Assembly (NCBI GenBank): GCA_027563935.2
Contig: CM050450.1
Coordinates: 30,367,439 to 30,431,438, forward strand
Reading direction: 5' to 3'
Source of the DNA: Costus lasius
Lineage: Eukaryota > Streptophyta > Magnoliopsida > Zingiberales > Costaceae
DNA length: 64,000 nucleotides
Under the pieces are notes generated by a model, which did no database searches, was not told where the DNA came from, and was given only the letters and a program-made list of their open reading frames with translations. Numbering within the stretch: position 1 is the first letter of the stretch; each line of letters begins with the position of its first letter. A program made the position numbers and the translations under genes. Positions 60,430 through 64,000 of this stretch are shown here, piece after piece.

Positions 60430-61444
60430 AAATGCCATGGGAGCCGATCTGAAGAAGAAGACATTGGGATTGTTTGGAGATGAAGTTTTGATTGACTTTG
60501 CAAACGCTTATGTGTTTTACTACTTTGTTGTTCCATGTTCTATCAAACAGTTAGAAAAGAACTTCTATATTTTGTGCTCATTTTAATAGGTGCAATTCAT
60601 GGACGACAACGAAGGAAGAGGCTCCATGCCACATACTTTGCCTCTGCCATACCAAACCCACCATGAACATCATGCTGGTCAGGCTAGTGACCCTAAAGAA
60701 GCGCTTATTGGGAGGCAACCCAACTTCTTGTTTACTCTTGTTTATCTTCTTTCTTATTTATTTTTGTAATTTAGACTTTGTTGTTTTTTAGTTTTTCTTT
60801 CATATTCATGCTCTTGAAGTTGTACCCTACTAATAGGAATTTTTCTAGATTTTTTCAAGCATTTGTGAGCCATTCACGGTCGCACCCGTGCATCCATGCA
60901 CGGCCGTGAATGCCTCGTAGACTCTTCTGCACTCAACGCCGAAGTCTTTATGGGCAGGGGTGTGAAGGGACGCACGGCCGTGATGGAGGTTTGCAGCTTT
61001 TGTCGAGGCGTGCATGGGCGCACCCGTGCATTCATGCATGGGCGTGATGCGTAAGTGGTGTTCGCATCATTTCGTTGCCGAAGCTTTCACAGTCAGGGCA
61101 TGCATTCGTGCACGGCCGTGCACGATTCTATTAAAAACAGTGAGCCGTGCACACCCGCGTACACCCGTGTACGCAACCCTAGCACCGCTGCCGCCACTCC
61201 GATACGCCACCTCCGGTACCCGATCGACCGCCGGCGACCCTCCACCGTCCTCTCCATCCTCCGGCGACACTTTCCCCTAAGTTCCTGCCACTGATCAGCG
61301 CCTCCCGTCGTCGTTCGCCGTCACCCTAATTTCTGTCGCCGCCCGCTGTTTCGCAACCGCTGACCATCCTTCTTCGCCGCCGACGCTTCTGACACCTCTC
61401 CACCACCTGCTACTACCTTCCCGTGACCTCCCTTCACCGCCAGC
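60430..61444 (+). other. spacer of element F: conserved motif and hairpin array
   Basis: About 1 kb without pol. It has the motif AGCGCT-TATTGGGAGGCAACCCAA (60700-60723) and then five hairpin units at 60872-60913, 60947-60986, 61008-61051, 61085-61124 and 61145-61174, spaced about 60-77 bp. The first pairs TTCACGG...CCGTGCAT with ATGCACGGCCGTGAA. Frames on either strand here follow the repeats and are not called. Confidence 0.8.
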
Positions 61445-62395
61445 ATGTCTCGACGTAAGCAAACCACCTCCAAGCACCGAGCCTCCTCTTCCAGCACCAC
61501 TGCCGCACAACAACCACCACCTGCAGCGCCACCAACACCTTGTGGGATTATTTGCCGAGATCCTGAGTAGCTTGCCATGCTCACCGCCCACACACACCAC
61601 CCAGTGGTTACCCCCAGGTTCCTTGATCATTCAACACTAAGCACCTTGGGTTTCCATGAAGATGTGTAGTGGCTTTTTCAGTGTATTGGGTGGGAGCAGT
61701 TCTTCACGATCTCCTACCCCACATATATCTCCATAGTGTTGGAATTTCTATCTTCAATGGAGTTTCATGCCAACATCCATACCAATGAAGATGACGGCAG
61801 TTTATCCTTCCGGCTGAACAATACCGAGTTCGTTCTTACTTTGACAGAGCTGAACCAGATTTATGGTTTTCCTACTGATGGGACGCGGCTGACACCCAGC
61901 GCATTCAATGCTAGCGCCTTCTGGGATCAACTGACCGGTCATCCACCTTTTGATACTAGAACTGCTAGAGCCACCTCTCTCGGCAACCCCATCTTGAAGT
62001 ATGTGCACCATGTCTTGGCACATACTATCTTTGGTCGAGGAGAGTCTGATGGCGTTGTTTGAGCATCTGAGCTCCAATTTTTCTGGGCTATGCTGCATGA
62101 GGTTCGACTCAACACCGCTTTCCATTTTGCCAAGCAACTCCAGAAAGTTTCTAGGGCACCGAAGGGTGTCATTGCTCTTGGGGGACTTCTTACCCCAATT
62201 GCTCTTGCCGTTGGGATCCGGCCCTACCAGATGGAGCAAGCTCGGGGTAGCTCCCACCTTGACCTTGACGCCTGCATCTCCATGTGGATGATAGTCAAGG
62301 AAGGAGAACTCTACAGTCTGATCTTCCCCGGGAGCGATGTCAAGCTACCACTGCCGAATCCCGCACGTACCACGGACCACCAGCAGCAAAACTAG
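61445..62395 (+). pseudogene. ATHILA ORF-1-like gene of element F
   Basis: ATG at 61445, then a basic start (MSRRKQTTSKHR, possibly a nuclear localisation signal), a Pro/Ala-rich stretch and the ATHILA domain: LDHSTLSTLGFHED, FTISYPTYISIVLEFLSSM, SLSFRLNNTEFVLTLTELNQIYGFP, FWAMLHEVRLNTAFHFAKQL, ALGGLLTPIALAVGIRPY, LDLDACISMWMIV and VKLPLPNPART. The frame is about 316 codons with three stops, TAG 61568-61570, TAG 61667-61669 and TGA 62060-62062, and no frameshift; all three are one C-to-T or G-to-A step from a sense codon. Normally found after pol in Athila; here it follows protease directly. Confidence 0.85.
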
Positions 62396-62442
62396 AGAGT
62401 TGAGGCAGTTGAGGATCATGATGAGCCCCTCGGGACTGAGCC

Positions 62443-64000
62443 TGTTGGTGTATATGCCCTAGGACCTAGTTTTGGTCCACTTATGTACTACTTGACTCTG
62501 ATATTCATATATATATATCTTTCTGGCATTGTCATTATCATTGTTTGTCTACACATGCGATTGTGTACTTACATGATAATGTCCCTGGAGACAGATTGGA
62601 TCTGTGCTCAAATGATTGTCCCAGTCGATGTACCTGAGTGGATATGGGACAGCTTTGGTACTTGTAAGACTAGTATATGGGCTGGTTAGGCATGAGGTGC
62701 TAACGCAGACATATGGGTATATCAGTGGTGGATATACTGGACCGACCCGCTGTGAGGCTATGACTTGGTGTCATGAGTTATCCTCACAAGTGACAGGAGA
62801 TGCATTGATCCCTTGACTTGAGGTCATTGACCATTCTATATGGTTAGGGACTTGCTTTGATACAACCTAACACCTCGCCGTAGTTGGGAGGTCATAACGG
62901 TTGTCATTGAGCATGTCACGACCCATATGAGAAGGTCAATGGACAGACAAAGGATTTGCCCCTTCCTTAGGGAAGTATGATATCCATGGAGCTCCTCTAT
63001 GGTTCTATGACTGAAAGTGTATGGCCATACCCAGGTAAGAACCTGATTTAGTCATAACCATGTGATTGGGTGAAAACAAGTGGTGACACACTTGTCCAAT
63101 CGGATATCAGTTCGGCAAAGAGACTGTAATGCATATGTACCTTGTTGCAATGATGGGGATGTCGATGTCGATATCCATTCCGATGACTTGGGTAGCAGCG
63201 ATGCACTGCTAGGTGCCACTCACTGCTTGTGGTGACATTTGGTCATCACTGCCAACGTCAGAGGGACCTACAGGGTCGCACACCTTGATACTCGTGTTCT
63301 CGTATTGATCGGGAAGCCTTATGATCGAGTTATTGGATAACTCGGATCTATTTTGGAGATTTCATCAGCGCCAATGGGCCTGATGAGATGGAAGAAACTT
63401 ATTGGAGCCAACTTCTGTTTTTGGCATATTGGCCGAATTAACCATGGTTAGCCTCATTTGACCATGGGTTAAGTTGGATCGGATCCAATCACTTGGTTAA
63501 CATGGGTAATGGTATTTGGGCTAGGCCCATTGCTAAGTTGGGCTCACTAATAAGTTGTCATGAAGAGAAGAAGGGCTAGAAGGGTATAATGTTGACAAGT
63601 CTTCTCCCCTAGGCGCCTATGGGCATAATGTGGAGAAGTGGCACAATTTGCTTCATAAGGACGCAATTGGTGCCTCCCCCCTTTATCCCTTATGGTATGA
63701 ATGCCTCTATGGCATTGCTTGGGGCGCAAGGCAAGGCCTTGGCGCACAAAGAAAGGCATGGGCACAAAAGGAATGGTTGAATGAGAATTATGGAAATGTC
63801 TTGGAGACTTTCATTGCCTCAAACCTTCTCATCCTAGCCGCCCACTTGTCTTGATCCTAGCCTTTCACAAACCACCTCTTGCCCTATAAAAGAGCACCTA
63901 GCCGTCCCCTCTCAGTAGTGACAATTCATTGGAGGCGTAAGCAATAGAGAGGGGCGAAAGCTTGGAGGCTCTTGGCGCAACTTCTCTTCCTCCAACATCT
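62443..64000 (+). mobile_element. family B LTR (B4), running off the window
   Basis: Begins TGTTGGTG and follows the B LTR as at 9388, with a TATAAAAG box at 63885-63892. The window ends before the LTR end, so it may be a solo LTR or the 5' LTR of a copia element inserted in F. The left flank is GAGCC (62438-62442), which would be the target duplication. Confidence 0.85.

Larger units (their letters stand above)
47904..62442 (+). mobile_element. Athila-type Ty3/gypsy element F, lacking pol, with element E inserted in gag
   Basis: Order seen: 5' LTR (47904-49385), tRNA-Asp type primer site, gag (to 50757), element E, rest of gag and protease (59517-60429), spacer, ATHILA ORF-1-like gene (61445-62395). 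No reverse transcriptase, RNase H or integrase motif lies between protease and the ATHILA-like gene, where a complete Athila would carry about 3 kb of pol. A family B LTR at 62443 follows; the 3' LTR of F is outside the window. The gag-protease frame stays in phase across the E insertion. Confidence 0.85.

Overview
This is a repeat-dominated stretch of a flowering-plant nuclear genome. The coding matter is almost entirely LTR retrotransposon. The only host gene I can support is a two-exon FCS-like zinc finger (FLZ/DUF581) gene at 41994-42613. The abundance of Angela-type Ty1/copia elements with 1.6-2.2 kb LTRs and of Athila-type Ty3/gypsy elements leans weakly towards a monocot, but the taxon cannot be fixed from the sequence.

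Layout. 1-6546: 3' part of a copia element (B1), its pol split by a solo LTR of family A (1955-3625, target duplication AAGAC). 6547-9387: a reversed family C LTR fragment, a scrap of old copia pol, a degenerate reversed family B LTR and small repeats. 9388-11273: solo family B LTR. 12197-36955: a nest with readable bookkeeping. D (3.8 kb without its insert, duplication GTTGC) was hit by copia C (13687-34664, GTTCT). The 5' LTR of C was then hit by copia A (14753-24778, GCCAT) and by a reversed solo LTR (25765-27499, CTTGG), and A itself holds another reversed solo LTR (17980-19664, CTACC). By-eye LTR divergence falls in nesting order: D about 9%, C about 1.4%, A about 0.5%. 37569-39660: reversed solo B-like LTR. 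39894-40746: possible small DNA transposon with a minisatellite. 41994-42613: FLZ gene in AT-rich flanks. 44130-47060: decayed Tork-type copia pol on the minus strand. 47904-62442: Athila-type element F, its gag interrupted by Athila-type element E (50758-59511, duplication AATTT). 62443-64000: a family B LTR running out of the window.

What is unusual. E and F both keep gag, protease and an ATHILA ORF-1-like gene but show no reverse transcriptase, RNase H or integrase, so they look like trans-mobilised parasites. Each carries its own hairpin/palindrome array with about 70 bp spacing, once in the LTR and again just upstream of the ATHILA-like gene. D is a separate small non-autonomous element with an unrecognised frame of about 190 codons that can still be followed across the 21 kb copia insertion. 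The leaders of copia A and C hold hairpins whose stems differ in sequence but still pair. Most coding frames are broken by stop codons rather than frameshifts, many of them of the C-to-T/G-to-A kind expected for methylated, silenced elements; the body of C is the exception, with many frameshifts.
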